DNA of 64,000 bases from CBDFKQ01 sp965248855 (GTDB taxonomy: Bacteria; Bacteroidota; Bacteroidia; Cytophagales; 172606-1): assembly GCA_965248855.1 (NCBI GenBank), contig CBDFKQ010000014.1:124001-188000 (forward strand), read 5' to 3'. Made by a program: the position numbers and the translations under genes. Each line of letters starts with the position of its first letter. Position 1 is the stretch's first letter. The notes beneath the pieces are model-generated. The model ran no database searches and was not told where the DNA came from. It was given only the letters and a program-made list of their open reading frames with translations. This document shows, in pieces, positions 1-8,800 of the stretch.

Positions 1-487
1 CTTTAAAATATTGTGAAGCCAGATAGCTTGTTTTTTCTGAATTTACTTCGAGGTTTTGAGCAGAAATTGTTTTCAGGTTTTCTAATTCATGTTCCGGGAA
101 AATAGATTCAAATAAAATTTCCTGCACTAAAGGCAAAAGTTGCTTAATGTGTTTGGAAAGCGAATATATCGTAACCGTAATATTATCTGCACCATGAGAG
201 AGTTCTAAAAATGATCCGTATCCATCAAAAAAATCGTTTATTTGAGCGACAGATTTATTTTTAGTCCCTTCATTAAGCATTTTTAAAGTAAAATAAGAAA
301 GCATTCTTTCATTATCCTTTTCATACGAAAGCCCGGCTTTAAAAATAAATTCCATCCTTATCACCGGCTGTCCGGATACATGTATAGAATGTATTTTTAT
401 ACCGTTTGAAAGATTTTCTGTTTTTGCTTCAATGATATCAACTTTATCAATTGTTTTAAATGGAGGTGCAATAGTTCTGTCTAGCAT
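1..487 (-). CDS. M16 (insulinase-like) peptidase homologue, probably non-catalytic, 3' end outside window
   Basis: This reading frame is open from an ATG at 485-487 leftwards to the window edge, so only the first 162 codons are visible. The translation begins MLDRTIAPPFKTIDKV and resembles the N-terminal domain of M16 zinc peptidases (processing-peptidase/pitrilysin fold). Where catalytic members carry HxxEH before MLxxGT, this protein has YFTLK before MLNEGT, so the zinc ligands and catalytic glutamate are absent. Bacteroidota commonly encode an active M16 protein paired with an inactive partner, and this looks like the inactive partner. The active subunit would be expected just outside the window. 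The family call is fairly secure; the lack of catalysis is read from the motif only. Confidence 0.75.
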   Translation of the reverse strand, partial: MLDRTIAPPFKTIDKVDIIEAKTENLSNGIKIHSIHVSGQPVIRMEFIFKAGLSYEKDNERMLSYFTLKMLNEGTKNKSVAQINDFFDGYGSFLELSHGADNITVTIYSLSKHIKQLLPLVQEILFESIFPEHELENLKTISAQNLEVNSEKTSYLASQYFK

Positions 488-551
488 AAAATAAATGGTG
501 TGTTAACTTTTTTAAAATAAAAGTCTTTCATTCACACATTAAATTAAAAAT

Positions 552-559
552 TATATTTG
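552..559 (+). promoter_or_regulatory. Bacteroidota -7 promoter box (TATATTTG)
   Basis: TATATTTG matches the Bacteroidota -7 consensus TAnnTTTG. It lies about 95 bases before the corrinoid adenosyltransferase start, which implies a fairly long leader. No convincing -33 TTTG is visible at the usual spacing. Confidence 0.4.
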
Positions 560-653
560 TTCTGCAAATGTGCAAAATAGGTATGATATTAAAGACATTG
601 TTGAATAAACAAATCTTGAATTTAAATTTTAATAAAATAATTAATTCTTTAGG

Positions 654-1202
654 ATGAAAATTTACACAAAAACAGGTGATAAGGGACAAACTTCGTTAAT
701 AGGCGGTACTCGCGTACTAAAATCCGATCAAAGGATTGAAGCGTATGGTACTGTGGATGAATTAAATTCTTATATAGGTTTATTGAGAGATCAGCCTGTA
801 AATATAAATAGAAAGGAAATTTTAATTGAAATTCAAGACAGATTGTTCACTATAGGGTCTTCACTGGCATCTGATCCCGAAAAATCAAAAGTTAAAATTC
901 CGGATCTTTTTGAAACCGATATAGAATTATTGGAAAAAGAAATGGATAAAATGGATGAATCGTTACCTCCAATGAAATTTTTTGTTTTACCCGGTGGCCA
1001 TCAATCTGTATCATTTTGCCATGTTGCACGAACAGTTTGTAGGAGAGCCGAAAGGTTGGTGATAAGATTGAGTCAGGATGAATTTGTGGATGACCTTGTA
1101 ATAAAATATATCAACCGTTTATCCGATTTCATTTTTGTACTTGGCAGGTTAATGGCGCAAGAATTAAATGCCGAAGAAATACCATGGAAACCAAGGAAGT
1201 AA
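654..1202 (+). CDS. Cob(I)yrinic acid a,c-diamide / cob(I)alamin adenosyltransferase, PduO type
   Basis: The 182-residue protein transfers the adenosyl group of ATP to cob(I)alamin to make coenzyme B12, acting in the cytosol as a trimer in known family members. It opens with the ATP-binding signature KIYTKTGDKGQTSLIGG, followed by the AYGTVDELNS region near residue 31 and, near residue 130, the conserved RRAERL helix that closes the active site. Length and motif order are normal for PduO/MMAB-type enzymes rather than CobA-type. It stands alone between a divergent M16-like gene and a convergent ABC exporter, with no cobalamin biosynthesis genes nearby, so it probably serves salvage for enzymes such as methylmalonyl-CoA mutase. 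The ATG start is supported because the first motif begins at residue 2. Confidence 0.93.
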   Translation: MKIYTKTGDKGQTSLIGGTRVLKSDQRIEAYGTVDELNSYIGLLRDQPVNINRKEILIEIQDRLFTIGSSLASDPEKSKVKIPDLFETDIELLEKEMDKMDESLPPMKFFVLPGGHQSVSFCHVARTVCRRAERLVIRLSQDEFVDDLVIKYINRLSDFIFVLGRLMAQELNAEEIPWKPRK

Positions 1203-1507
1203 TTAGGGTATTTAAACTTAATAGCGAAATTTCACTGTCGAAAGCATCTTTAACTATAGTTCTATAGTTATCTTTTAGTGTAACGCCTACCTGATTGAGC
1301 GCTAAGCCGCCAGCTTAAATATCTCCGTTATTATTAATTGGCAAAATCTTTTAGCTCAGGATACTGTTGGCTTAGCTTTTGCAATAAACTGAAGCAAGGT
1401 TTTCTAAATTATAACCCTCTGCTTGTTGAGAAGTAACATAACCTCTCACAAAAAATTTATCACTCCGGATTTCCGGCTTAATATGATTCTTTTTATAATC
1501 GACAATT
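1203..1507. other. Intergenic region with a hairpin and a decayed coding trace
   Basis: A perfect AT-rich hairpin (TAACTATA, loop GTTC, TATAGTTA) at 1251-1270 is followed by TCTTTTA and may end transcription of the adenosyltransferase gene. On the minus strand, around 1350-1500, two short open stretches in different frames read like a degraded gene tail (for example RGYVTSQQAEGYNLENL, then LLQKLSQQYPELKDFAN before stops). No family could be assigned, and the remnant call is weak. Confidence 0.3.
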
Positions 1508-3295
1508 TTAAATCAACTCCTTATATTGCATTTTATGCAATTGGGCATAGAAACCCTTGTCATTTTTTAGTAACTCAAAATGCGTACCCATTTCTTTAAT
1601 TTCCCCATTATCCAACACAATAATTTTATCGGCTTTTTGAATAGTTGATAAACGATGTGCAATTACTATTGATGTTCGCCCTTTCATTAGCTTTAAGATA
1701 GCGTCCTGTATTAATTTTTCCGTTTCATTATCTACTGATGAAGTCGCCTCATCTAAAATCATAATTGCAGGATTGTATACCATGGCACGTACAAAAGAAA
1801 TCATTTGTCGTTGACCAACAGATAATGTTGCTCCTCTTTCCATCACATCATAATGATAATCCCCCGGTAATTTTTCAATGAACTTATCAGCACCTACTAA
1901 ACGTGCGGCAATTTTAACTTGCTCTTCTGTAATTTCAAGATTGCCTAAAGTAATATTTTGAATAATACTGCCTGAAAATAAAAAAACATCTTGAAGAACG
2001 ATACCGATTTTACTTTTTAAATAACCCAAATTAAATTCCTTTAAATCAACCCCATCAATAAAAATACTGCCTTGGTTTATTTCATACAATCTGCCTATTA
2101 AGTTTATTATTGAAGATTTGCCTGCGCCCGTTGCCCCAACAATTGCTAAAGTTTCTCCGGGGTTAACTTGGAATGAAATATTTTTTAGTACATATTTATC
2201 TTCATTGTAAGCAAACCATACATTTTTAAACTCCAGAAAACCTTTAATGTTTTCAGGTTTAATTTGGCCCAAGTCAGGGGTAATTTCATTATTATCTATC
2301 AATTTAATAATCCTGTCTGTGCTCACAATACCCATTTGCAAAGTATTAAAACGGTCGGCGATCATTCTTATCGGACGAAAAAACATATTTATCCACATTA
2401 TAAAGGCAGTAAGTTTACCGAGGTTCATATCCATATTGGCGTGAAAAATTTCGTTCGTTCCATACCAAACCAATAAACCGATACATGCTGCAGAGATTAT
2501 ATCAGCTATAGGGAAATAAACCGCATAGTACAAAACCGATTTAATATTCGACCATCGATGTTCACTGTTTATTTCTTTAAATTTTTCAAACTCTTTTTCT
2601 TCCGCATTAAAAATCTGAACGACACTCATACCGGTAATGTGCTCCTGTATAAAAGTATTAAGGTTAGCCACTGCCGTGCGAACTTCATTAAAAGATTGTT
2701 TGATCTTTTCTTTAAAAATATAAGTACTGAAAAGCAAAAGAGGAATAGTGGACAAACTAACCAATGTTAATTTCCAATCAATATAAATCATTACACAAAG
2801 TATTACCGAAATCTGCAATATATCGCCAACCATCGCGGCAAGGCCTTCGGTAAAAACATCAGATAAACTTTCGATATCAGAAATAGTACGTGTTACCAAC
2901 CTTCCAATGGGAGTATTGTCATAAAACTTTAACCGTAATTGTAGAGTATGATCAAATAATTTAATTCGGATGTCGCGAATAATACTCTGCCCAAGCCAAC
3001 CCGATAAATAAGCATTACTGTATTGTAGCGCACCTTGAAATAAAAGTATTAACAACATAATCAGCATCATTTTGCTTAAACCAATATAATCACCTTTCAT
3101 AATATGATTATCGATGGTGTATTGCACCAAAAGCGGACTAATTGGAGCAATTACAGCAGCAATGATTATTATTATAACCAGAAAAATAAACTTCCCCTTG
3201 TAAGGTTTCATAAAACCAAACAACCTTTTAATTACCTCTAAGTCAAAGATGCTTCCGCTTTTCTCTTCTTTTTGCATAATTTTTTTTGTGATCAA
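1508..3295 (-). CDS. ABC exporter half-transporter (MsbA/MDR-like, TMD fused to NBD)
   Basis: The 595-residue protein is a fused half-transporter of the type-IV exporter class. The N-terminal half carries six hydrophobic segments; the C-terminal half is a complete nucleotide-binding domain with Walker A GATGAGKS, Q-loop near LQDVF, signature LSVGQRQ, Walker B MILDEATS and the H-loop IAHRLST. It would work as a dimer in the inner membrane, exporting lipid or drug-like substrates; sequence alone does not identify the substrate. The signature reads LSVGQ rather than LSGGQ, a common natural variant. The gene stands alone, convergent with the adenosyltransferase gene. The ATG start gives a short cytoplasmic N-terminus before the first membrane segment. 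Confidence 0.9.
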   Translation of the reverse strand: MITKKIMQKEEKSGSIFDLEVIKRLFGFMKPYKGKFIFLVIIIIIAAVIAPISPLLVQYTIDNHIMKGDYIGLSKMMLIMLLILLFQGALQYSNAYLSGWLGQSIIRDIRIKLFDHTLQLRLKFYDNTPIGRLVTRTISDIESLSDVFTEGLAAMVGDILQISVILCVMIYIDWKLTLVSLSTIPLLLFSTYIFKEKIKQSFNEVRTAVANLNTFIQEHITGMSVVQIFNAEEKEFEKFKEINSEHRWSNIKSVLYYAVYFPIADIISAACIGLLVWYGTNEIFHANMDMNLGKLTAFIMWINMFFRPIRMIADRFNTLQMGIVSTDRIIKLIDNNEITPDLGQIKPENIKGFLEFKNVWFAYNEDKYVLKNISFQVNPGETLAIVGATGAGKSSIINLIGRLYEINQGSIFIDGVDLKEFNLGYLKSKIGIVLQDVFLFSGSIIQNITLGNLEITEEQVKIAARLVGADKFIEKLPGDYHYDVMERGATLSVGQRQMISFVRAMVYNPAIMILDEATSSVDNETEKLIQDAILKLMKGRTSIVIAHRLSTIQKADKIIVLDNGEIKEMGTHFELLKNDKGFYAQLHKMQYKELI

Positions 3296-3362
3296 CTAAT
3301 TACAAAAATAGAATATTATTTATTTAGGGATTATATTAGAAGTGTAATAATAAGAGGAGAAA

Positions 3363-4205
3363 TTATATCATGCCAAGTTTACGTTTAAGCTCATCAATTA
3401 ATTTGTCCTTTTCTTCTAATGATTTTTTGTTAAGTAATAATTCGGCTTTTAATTCTTCAGTTTTTTCTTTTACGGCCAAATCCAAAACACGGTAAGCCTC
3501 CTGTTCATCTTCAAGTTTCTTTTTTTGTTCGGGATCCGTTCCCGCGTAATGTAAAATATCCACCATACTCCTTATAGTTTCATCATCAATAGTATGGTTA
3601 TATTCTTTTATAATACTTTTATCATCGATAAAATAATTTTGTTCGAAAATACTCAATAATTTTTCCAGTTTTGTTTGAAGCTTTGTCTCAATCCTTGGTA
3701 GTTGAACTACATAACTATCATGTGTTAGTTTTTCTATAAATTCACTTTTTTTATTAATTATCTGATGTGTTAAAAGATCTGTGTACTGCCTGTTTACTTT
3801 TACAGCGGTAGATGTTATTTCATTTAAAGAAAAACCCAATAAATAAATAGTAACAATAGGTAATGCCATTTTTTGTTTTCCATTACCGGTTTCCACAATG
3901 TCTTCTTTTTTATATTGTTCACCCAAATAATTACGGAAGCGCATTAAATCAATTGGATTTTTTGCTTTCTGAATTTCTATCAGTACTTTTTTAAATTCAT
4001 TTTCGCCTGTTCTTACTGTAGCTATAAAATCTAAACGGAAAACCGAAAGTCCCGCAAGTTTATCATTATAGGTATATTCCTGAGGTTTAATTTGTACTTC
4101 TTCAATTATTTCTTCTAAAAGAGTACCAATAAAAAACTTGGCTACACGGTCGTCTTCCATTAATCTTTTAAAAACAACATCATATATAGGGTTTGCAATT
4201 ACCAT
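3363..4205 (-). CDS. Rpn-family recombination-promoting nuclease / PD-(D/E)XK transposase-like protein
   Basis: The 280-residue protein matches the Rpn/PDDEXK_2 family common in Bacteroidota. The N-terminus MVIANPIYDVVFKRLMED is typical, and the nuclease core shows an aspartate in RLDFIATV followed by the E-x-Q element VLIEIQKAK near residue 80, as expected for a PD-(D/E)XK site. The C-terminus is a charged coiled coil with many Glu-Lys-Leu residues. Rpn proteins are DNA endonucleases that promote RecA-independent recombination, and some act as phage-defence toxins. The gene stands alone, with about 70 bases to each neighbour. No frameshift or missing active-site residue was noticed. Confidence 0.85.
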   Translation of the reverse strand: MVIANPIYDVVFKRLMEDDRVAKFFIGTLLEEIIEEVQIKPQEYTYNDKLAGLSVFRLDFIATVRTGENEFKKVLIEIQKAKNPIDLMRFRNYLGEQYKKEDIVETGNGKQKMALPIVTIYLLGFSLNEITSTAVKVNRQYTDLLTHQIINKKSEFIEKLTHDSYVVQLPRIETKLQTKLEKLLSIFEQNYFIDDKSIIKEYNHTIDDETIRSMVDILHYAGTDPEQKKKLEDEQEAYRVLDLAVKEKTEELKAELLLNKKSLEEKDKLIDELKRKLGMI

Positions 4206-4295
4206 TTCTATTTATTTTAGGAAGGTTAATAATTATAAAAGAATTTTTTCAGCCCGGTAATTCACATCTCTAAAATTAGCTTAAATTTTAAACAT

Positions 4296-5174
4296 TTAAC
4301 CTCGATTCAAAATTCCAAAAACAATAAAAAAGACATTTGTCCCTAATGAAGAAATCATATTTAATTTCATTGTATGATCAAAATCTGCCAATGCGATATT
4401 TTTATTTACTTTAAAAAACCACCACAAAAAAAATAATAAACTTGGGGTAAGGCAAAAAGTAAAAATATAAAAATACAAAAGAGAAAAATATGTTTTGAAA
4501 AAATAGAAATAACCTGCGTTTGAAATAATAAAAATGATTGCTGTAAAAATAAATGTGCCTTTAATTCCCAACAAGCGGCTCATTGTCATATCACCTCTTC
4601 TTGCATCTTCGTTGTGTTGGTAAATTTGAGTCATGGGATAAAAACCCCAAAGTAAAATACTTGTTAGAGTAGCAGCAAAAAGAATTTTTGATTGAATAAG
4701 GTCTTGTAAATCAATTGCATTTAAAGCCCGGTAAGTCATTAAAAAAGTAAAAAATCCCTGAAAAAAACCGGCAATAACCCAACTTGTTATAGGGTATTTT
4801 TTTAATCTTATTTTATCATAACTGTAAGCTTTCGAAGCAAGTCCATAAATAAATAATGCAATGGCAAAATCAATACTTAAAATTAAACCCAATAAAACAG
4901 CAACCAGATCAAAAAGCAATGAAACATAAAGTAATTCATCACTCACTTTTGGAGGATGCTTTAAGCCGCCTATACTTTCTTCATCTTTATCATAATAACT
5001 GTTAAAACCATTGCTGGCCGGATATAAAAAAACGTGAAGAATGATAAAAACTAATATTACTTTCCACCAGATAATATCTTTTGTTAAGCTTACTGCAAAA
5101 CAAAAAACAGGCATCAAAAAAAATGAGAAAGGTATACGAAGATGAAGAAGTGTAGATTTTTTCAGCATTTTCAA
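4296..5174 (-). CDS. UbiA-superfamily membrane prenyltransferase
   Basis: The 292-residue protein has about eight or nine hydrophobic segments and the two aspartate-rich motifs of UbiA-type aromatic prenyltransferases. The first is NGFNSYYDKDEES near residue 60, an N-x-x-x-D-type Mg-diphosphate site; the second region is YQHNEDARRGD near residue 190. These enzymes join an isoprenoid diphosphate to an aromatic or other acceptor in the inner membrane, as in menaquinone or heme A synthesis. The motif details and lack of neighbouring quinone genes prevent choosing a substrate. The ATG start leaves a short charged N-terminus (MKMLKKS) before the first membrane span, which fits positive-inside topology. 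Confidence 0.8.
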   Translation of the reverse strand: MKMLKKSTLLHLRIPFSFFLMPVFCFAVSLTKDIIWWKVILVFIILHVFLYPASNGFNSYYDKDEESIGGLKHPPKVSDELLYVSLLFDLVAVLLGLILSIDFAIALFIYGLASKAYSYDKIRLKKYPITSWVIAGFFQGFFTFLMTYRALNAIDLQDLIQSKILFAATLTSILLWGFYPMTQIYQHNEDARRGDMTMSRLLGIKGTFIFTAIIFIISNAGYFYFFKTYFSLLYFYIFTFCLTPSLLFFLWWFFKVNKNIALADFDHTMKLNMISSLGTNVFFIVFGILNRG

Positions 5175-5329
5175 AGCTAAAAAAATTTTGGTGTTAACAG
5201 CGATTTAATTTATTTAATGTTCAGATAAAAATAATAATATTTGAGACAATAACTTTGATCTATTTCTTATGAATTATTATAGACCGAAGTAGAATTTGTA
5301 ACAAAAATTGTGAATAATAAACTTATAAG

Positions 5330-5899
5330 TTGATATTTGTTAAAGTCACTACTATAATTAATATTATTGAAGGATGTTTATTGTCTGTACTATATGATGA
5401 TAAAGAAAAAGATGAGTTTCGTTATATCATGGAATATTGGAATGATGTTGAATATTTGCGATCTTTTTTTATGGAGCAAAAAAGTCATTTAAATGATGGT
5501 TTTTATCGTAACATTTCCATTTCTGAAGCTGTTAGAAAAACTATAGAAGAAGCGAAAGAGTTGGAAGAATATATTAAAAGAACAGCAAAAAAAGGAAAAC
5601 TTGATGCATCTTATACATTGCAATCAATATTTAAACCTTTAAATGATAATGAATACACTATAAAGCTACACCAAAAAACAAAAACCAAAGGCCTTAATAA
5701 AAAATCTTGGTTACGTGTTTATGCCATTCGTATAGCTCCTAATATGTTTGTTATTACCGGAGGGGGAATTAAACTAACAAAAACAATGAATGAAAGTGAA
5801 CATTTACAAACAGAGTTACATAAATTAGAATTAACCAAAAGCTATTTAAAGGAAGTTGGTTTATTAGATGAAAATGATTATCAATTTTTAGAATTTTAA
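5330..5899 (+). CDS. Putative RelE/HigB-like toxin, first gene of a three-gene cassette
   Basis: This 189-residue ORF opens at a TTG; in-frame starts a little downstream are also possible, so the N-terminus is uncertain. The C-terminal half carries a RelE/HigB-like pattern: QSIFKPLNDNEYTIKLH, then SWLRVYAIRIAPNMFVIT, GGGIKLTKTM and an EHLQTELHKLEL helix. Such proteins are typically ribosome-associated mRNA endonucleases. Four bases separate it from an XRE-type regulator gene and the next gene follows without a gap, so the three are probably one operon. The toxin-first order matches HigBA systems. The family assignment is by motif feel and context, not a search; the alternative is an uncharacterised regulator partner. 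Confidence 0.6.
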   Translation: MIFVKVTTIINIIEGCLLSVLYDDKEKDEFRYIMEYWNDVEYLRSFFMEQKSHLNDGFYRNISISEAVRKTIEEAKELEEYIKRTAKKGKLDASYTLQSIFKPLNDNEYTIKLHQKTKTKGLNKKSWLRVYAIRIAPNMFVITGGGIKLTKTMNESEHLQTELHKLELTKSYLKEVGLLDENDYQFLEF

Positions 5900-5903
5900 T
5901 ACT

Positions 5904-6353
5904 ATGGCAGTATATAATATTGAAGAGAAGTTAAAGCAAATTGTACCTAACGAACCTTCAAAATGGATTGAAGATGCAGAATGGCGTTCGGAAAATGAGG
6001 TTTGGTTGATGAAATCCCAGACTATAGCTTTTAAAATTTTAGAAAGAATAGACGAACTTAATTTTACTCAAAAGATATTGGCAGATATAATGAAAGTATC
6101 TCCGCAACATATCAGTAAAATTGTTAAAGGTAAAGAGAATTTAACATTAGAAACTATTTCTAAATTGGAAAAGGCTCTGGATATTAAATTGATTAGTATT
6201 GAAAACAGTAATACATCGCAAATTATTATTCAGCAAAGTTTAAATATCAGTATTCAACAAAGTATTATTAATATTTATAAACAAAAGTCTGACAGCCAAT
6301 TAAACGCTTCAAAAAATGAAATATTTATTGGACCAATTAAATTGATTGCTTAA
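5904..6353 (+). CDS. XRE/HigA-like antitoxin with C-terminal extension
   Basis: The 149-residue protein has a central helix-turn-helix domain at about residues 50-98 (FTQKILADIMKVSPQHISKI followed by VKGKENLTLETISKLEKAL), typical of Xre/HigA antitoxins. About 50 residues follow the domain and end in a Gln/Ile/Asn-rich tail (QIIIQQSLNISIQQS, then KNEIFIGPIKLIA). In toxin-antitoxin-chaperone systems the antitoxin carries a C-terminal chaperone-addiction segment of this kind, rich in hydrophobic residues and bound by a SecB-like chaperone. The stop codon directly abuts the start of the third gene (TAAATG), implying translational coupling. It should repress its own operon, as HigA proteins do. 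The HTH is certain; the addiction role of the tail is inference. Confidence 0.72.
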   Translation: MAVYNIEEKLKQIVPNEPSKWIEDAEWRSENEVWLMKSQTIAFKILERIDELNFTQKILADIMKVSPQHISKIVKGKENLTLETISKLEKALDIKLISIENSNTSQIIIQQSLNISIQQSIINIYKQKSDSQLNASKNEIFIGPIKLIA

Positions 6354-6785
6354 ATGGATACTAAAAAACACGTAGGATTTGACCTTATTCAAATTAACAC
6401 CGAACAATTCGCAATCATAAATGAGTATTTTAACGAAGGCAATGAAGTTAGCTTTCAGCCTTTTTTGAGGTTTGGAGTAGACAAAGAAAAAAAAATAATT
6501 GCAGTACTTGCAAAATTTCACTTTTTACAAAAAGAAATTCCATTTATAATTATAGAAGCATCTTGTCATTTTTTATTTCATCATAAATCATGGGAGGAAT
6601 TTTTTAGTATTGAAAAAGATGAAATTACATTACCAAAAGAAATAGCTCAAAATTTATCAGTAATTACTATTGGAACTGTACGGGGAATTTTGCATAATAA
6701 AACAGAGAATACAAATTTTAATAAAATGATCATACCATTAGTTAACGTGATTGAAATAATTAAAGAAGATATTATATTAAAATAA
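6354..6785 (+). CDS. SecB-like chaperone candidate, third gene of the toxin-antitoxin cassette
   Basis: The 143-residue protein starts immediately after the antitoxin stop codon. Its middle is strand-rich (FLRFGVDKEKKIIAVLAKFHF, shortened here), and its end reads EIAQNLSVITIGTVRGIL, HNKTENTN, MIIPLVNVIEIIKEDI. That ending resembles the SecB pattern, where a conserved (S/T)xxxRG segment and a PxxNxxEL-type segment precede the C-terminal helix. SecB-like proteins in tripartite systems such as Mycobacterium HigBA-SecB bind the antitoxin tail and protect it from degradation. There is no signal peptide or membrane segment. Gene order (toxin, HTH antitoxin, chaperone), tight spacing and size all fit. 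The fold call is from pattern resemblance only. Confidence 0.55.
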   Translation: MDTKKHVGFDLIQINTEQFAIINEYFNEGNEVSFQPFLRFGVDKEKKIIAVLAKFHFLQKEIPFIIIEASCHFLFHHKSWEEFFSIEKDEITLPKEIAQNLSVITIGTVRGILHNKTENTNFNKMIIPLVNVIEIIKEDIILK

Positions 6786-6864
6786 ACTAATATAAAAATC
6801 ATACAAATAGTGCATTACATTGAAAATATATATGAATTTGTAATTGCCCAAAAATAAATAACCC

Positions 6865-7728
6865 ATGAAATCAATAACATTCACATCAATTCTTATACTG
6901 TTTCTTTTATTTGCAAGCCCATTGATGGCGCAAAACAACAGAAATTTACTCTTAAAGGGCCATCCCGGAGTTGTTTCGTTTACTTATAGAAAACAATTTG
7001 AAAAGGATGTTCCTTCAACACTGGACCTGATAAAAAAGAATGGTTTTACAGATATGGAATTATCAAATTTATTTGGAAAAACAGCTGTAGAATTTAAAAA
7101 ACTACTGGATGAGAAAGGCATTAAGTGTTCTTCATACGGAGTCAGTTATTCTGACTTGTTTGATAAAACGGACCAAATCGCTCAAAATGCAAAAATTTTA
7201 GGTGCTGAATACATAAGGATTGCCGGTATCCCTCATAAAGATACTTTAACGCTCGAAGAAACAAAAAAAGCAATTGAAGATTTTAACAGAATAGGAAAAA
7301 TTTTAAAAGAAAAACATAAACTGACTTTTGTTTATCATAATCATGGATTTGAATTTGGAAAATATAAAGACGGCACACTTTATGATCTTTTAGTCACCCA
7401 AACCAATCCTGAATATGTTAGTTTTGAACTTGATATTCTTTGGGCATTTTTCCCCGGTTTTGATCCTGCGGAACTTTTAAAAAAATATGGAAACAGATAT
7501 AAACTTATGCACCTTAAAGATCTTAAAAAAGGTGTAAAAGGCAATTTATCGGGTGGTACGCCGCAAGATAATGATGTGGCATTGGGTATGGGCCAAATTA
7601 ATATTAAAGAAGTTATCGTTGCTGCAAACAAAGCCGGTATAAAGCATTTTTATATTGAAGATGAAAGCAGCAATATTGATGCGCAGGTTCCGGAAAGCAT
7701 TAAATATTTGAAAAGTTTAGTTAAATAA
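6865..7728 (+). CDS. Secreted sugar phosphate isomerase/epimerase-like TIM-barrel protein
   Basis: The 287-residue protein begins with a clear Sec signal peptide (MKSITFTSILILFLLFASPLMAQ) and continues as an AP-endonuclease-2/xylose-isomerase-like TIM barrel. Metal-site elements visible are FVYHNHGFEF near residue 155, FELDILWAF near 190, KLMHLKDLKKG near 215 and HFYIEDESS near 262; these H, E, D and H positions match the divalent-metal ligands of the family. Bacteroidota encode many such exported enzymes, usually annotated as sugar phosphate isomerase/epimerase, with roles in breakdown of unusual sugars; the substrate is unknown. It follows the toxin-antitoxin-like cassette by about 80 bases but is probably a separate unit. 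Confidence 0.82.
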   Translation: MKSITFTSILILFLLFASPLMAQNNRNLLLKGHPGVVSFTYRKQFEKDVPSTLDLIKKNGFTDMELSNLFGKTAVEFKKLLDEKGIKCSSYGVSYSDLFDKTDQIAQNAKILGAEYIRIAGIPHKDTLTLEETKKAIEDFNRIGKILKEKHKLTFVYHNHGFEFGKYKDGTLYDLLVTQTNPEYVSFELDILWAFFPGFDPAELLKKYGNRYKLMHLKDLKKGVKGNLSGGTPQDNDVALGMGQINIKEVIVAANKAGIKHFYIEDESSNIDAQVPESIKYLKSLVK

Positions 7729-7828
7729 ATTTTAAAATGTTTTTTTCGCTTTTAATGTTACGCAACAAATAAATAAGCATAACTGCTTACATAATCTCCA
7801 TAAAAGAAATTAAAACAACCTCGATAAC

Positions 7829-8695
7829 TTATTGCTGTTGTGATTGTTGCTGTTGTTGTGTAACGATTACTTTGTAAGAAGTTTTGTTTTCTCCTTTTGT
7901 TTTTAAAACTCCTTTTATAGGTGAGCAATCTGTATAATCTGCTCCGTGAGATACCTTAATATAGTTTTCATCAACTCTTAAGTTGTTGGTAGGGTCAAAG
8001 CCCATCCAACCTACACCGGGAATAAATGCCTCTGTCCATGCATGCATTAAAGTATTCCCAATAAAATCTTTGCCTTGATTTAGATAACCGGAAATATACC
8101 TGGAAGGAATTCCATTTTGCCTGCACATACTTATAAAAAGATGAGCATAATCCTGACAAACACCCGATTTTATGTTCAGTACATCATCTGCTGTGGTTGT
8201 TACATTTGTTATTTCAGTTTTATAGGTGAGGAGAGAATTTATAAATTTATTAAGGCTTATTAAAAAATCAAAAACTCCGGGGTAATCAATCAACAATAAA
8301 ATATATTTCCTGTTATAGGGTGAGAGAGTGGTATAGGCAGTTTTTTGTAAAAATAAGTGATGCTCTATAAAAAAATCATTCGACGACATTATTTCTATTT
8401 CCGTTTCACGCGGTAGAAAAATAATATCGGTAAGATCTGTTGTTATTTTTTGCACTGTTGCATTTAAAGTAAAGCTGAATTCTTTAAAGCCTGATAATGC
8501 CCTTATTCTGTTTACCTCAAAACCAAAAAGATTTCGAAAGTTAAAAATGCTTTCACCAATTGAATTATGCATTCTTGAATTGGCAACTACCTGTGTACCA
8601 TCATTACATGGCAGAACTCTAAAGTCGAAAACTGCTTCACTCACATTCTCTTCATAAACATTAAAAGATTCGTATTTTATATTATATTCTTTCAT
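7829..8695 (-). CDS. Transglutaminase-like protein of the alpha-E/ATP-grasp cluster
   Basis: The 288-residue protein has an N-terminal beta-rich transglutaminase_N region and a catalytic domain with the triad visible: Cys in GVCQDYAHLFISMCR near residue 176, His in HAWTEAF near 219 and Asp in GFDPTNN near 234. It ends with a Gln-rich tail. No signal peptide is present. It is the last gene of a conserved three-gene set (ATP-grasp, alpha-E, transglutaminase) seen across many bacteria and proposed by Iyer and Aravind to be a peptide synthesis/modification system in which an amidoligase forms bonds and the transglutaminase-like protein cleaves or transfers them. The product is unknown. The gap to the alpha-E gene is about 105 bases. 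Confidence 0.88.
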   Translation of the reverse strand: MKEYNIKYESFNVYEENVSEAVFDFRVLPCNDGTQVVANSRMHNSIGESIFNFRNLFGFEVNRIRALSGFKEFSFTLNATVQKITTDLTDIIFLPRETEIEIMSSNDFFIEHHLFLQKTAYTTLSPYNRKYILLLIDYPGVFDFLISLNKFINSLLTYKTEITNVTTTADDVLNIKSGVCQDYAHLFISMCRQNGIPSRYISGYLNQGKDFIGNTLMHAWTEAFIPGVGWMGFDPTNNLRVDENYIKVSHGADYTDCSPIKGVLKTKGENKTSYKVIVTQQQQQSQQQ

Positions 8696-8800
8696 AAGTA
8701 ATAATTTTTTTTGTGAATTAAAAGTTTAAAATTTAAAAGTAATGCGAAGAAGTGATTTCGAAATTTGATTTCACATGTAAATATTTTTATATTATGTTTT

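Noticed and set aside
2247..2770. Plus-strand ORFs inside the ABC exporter gene
   Set aside because: They are antisense shadows of a strongly conserved coding region and contain no recognisable domain.
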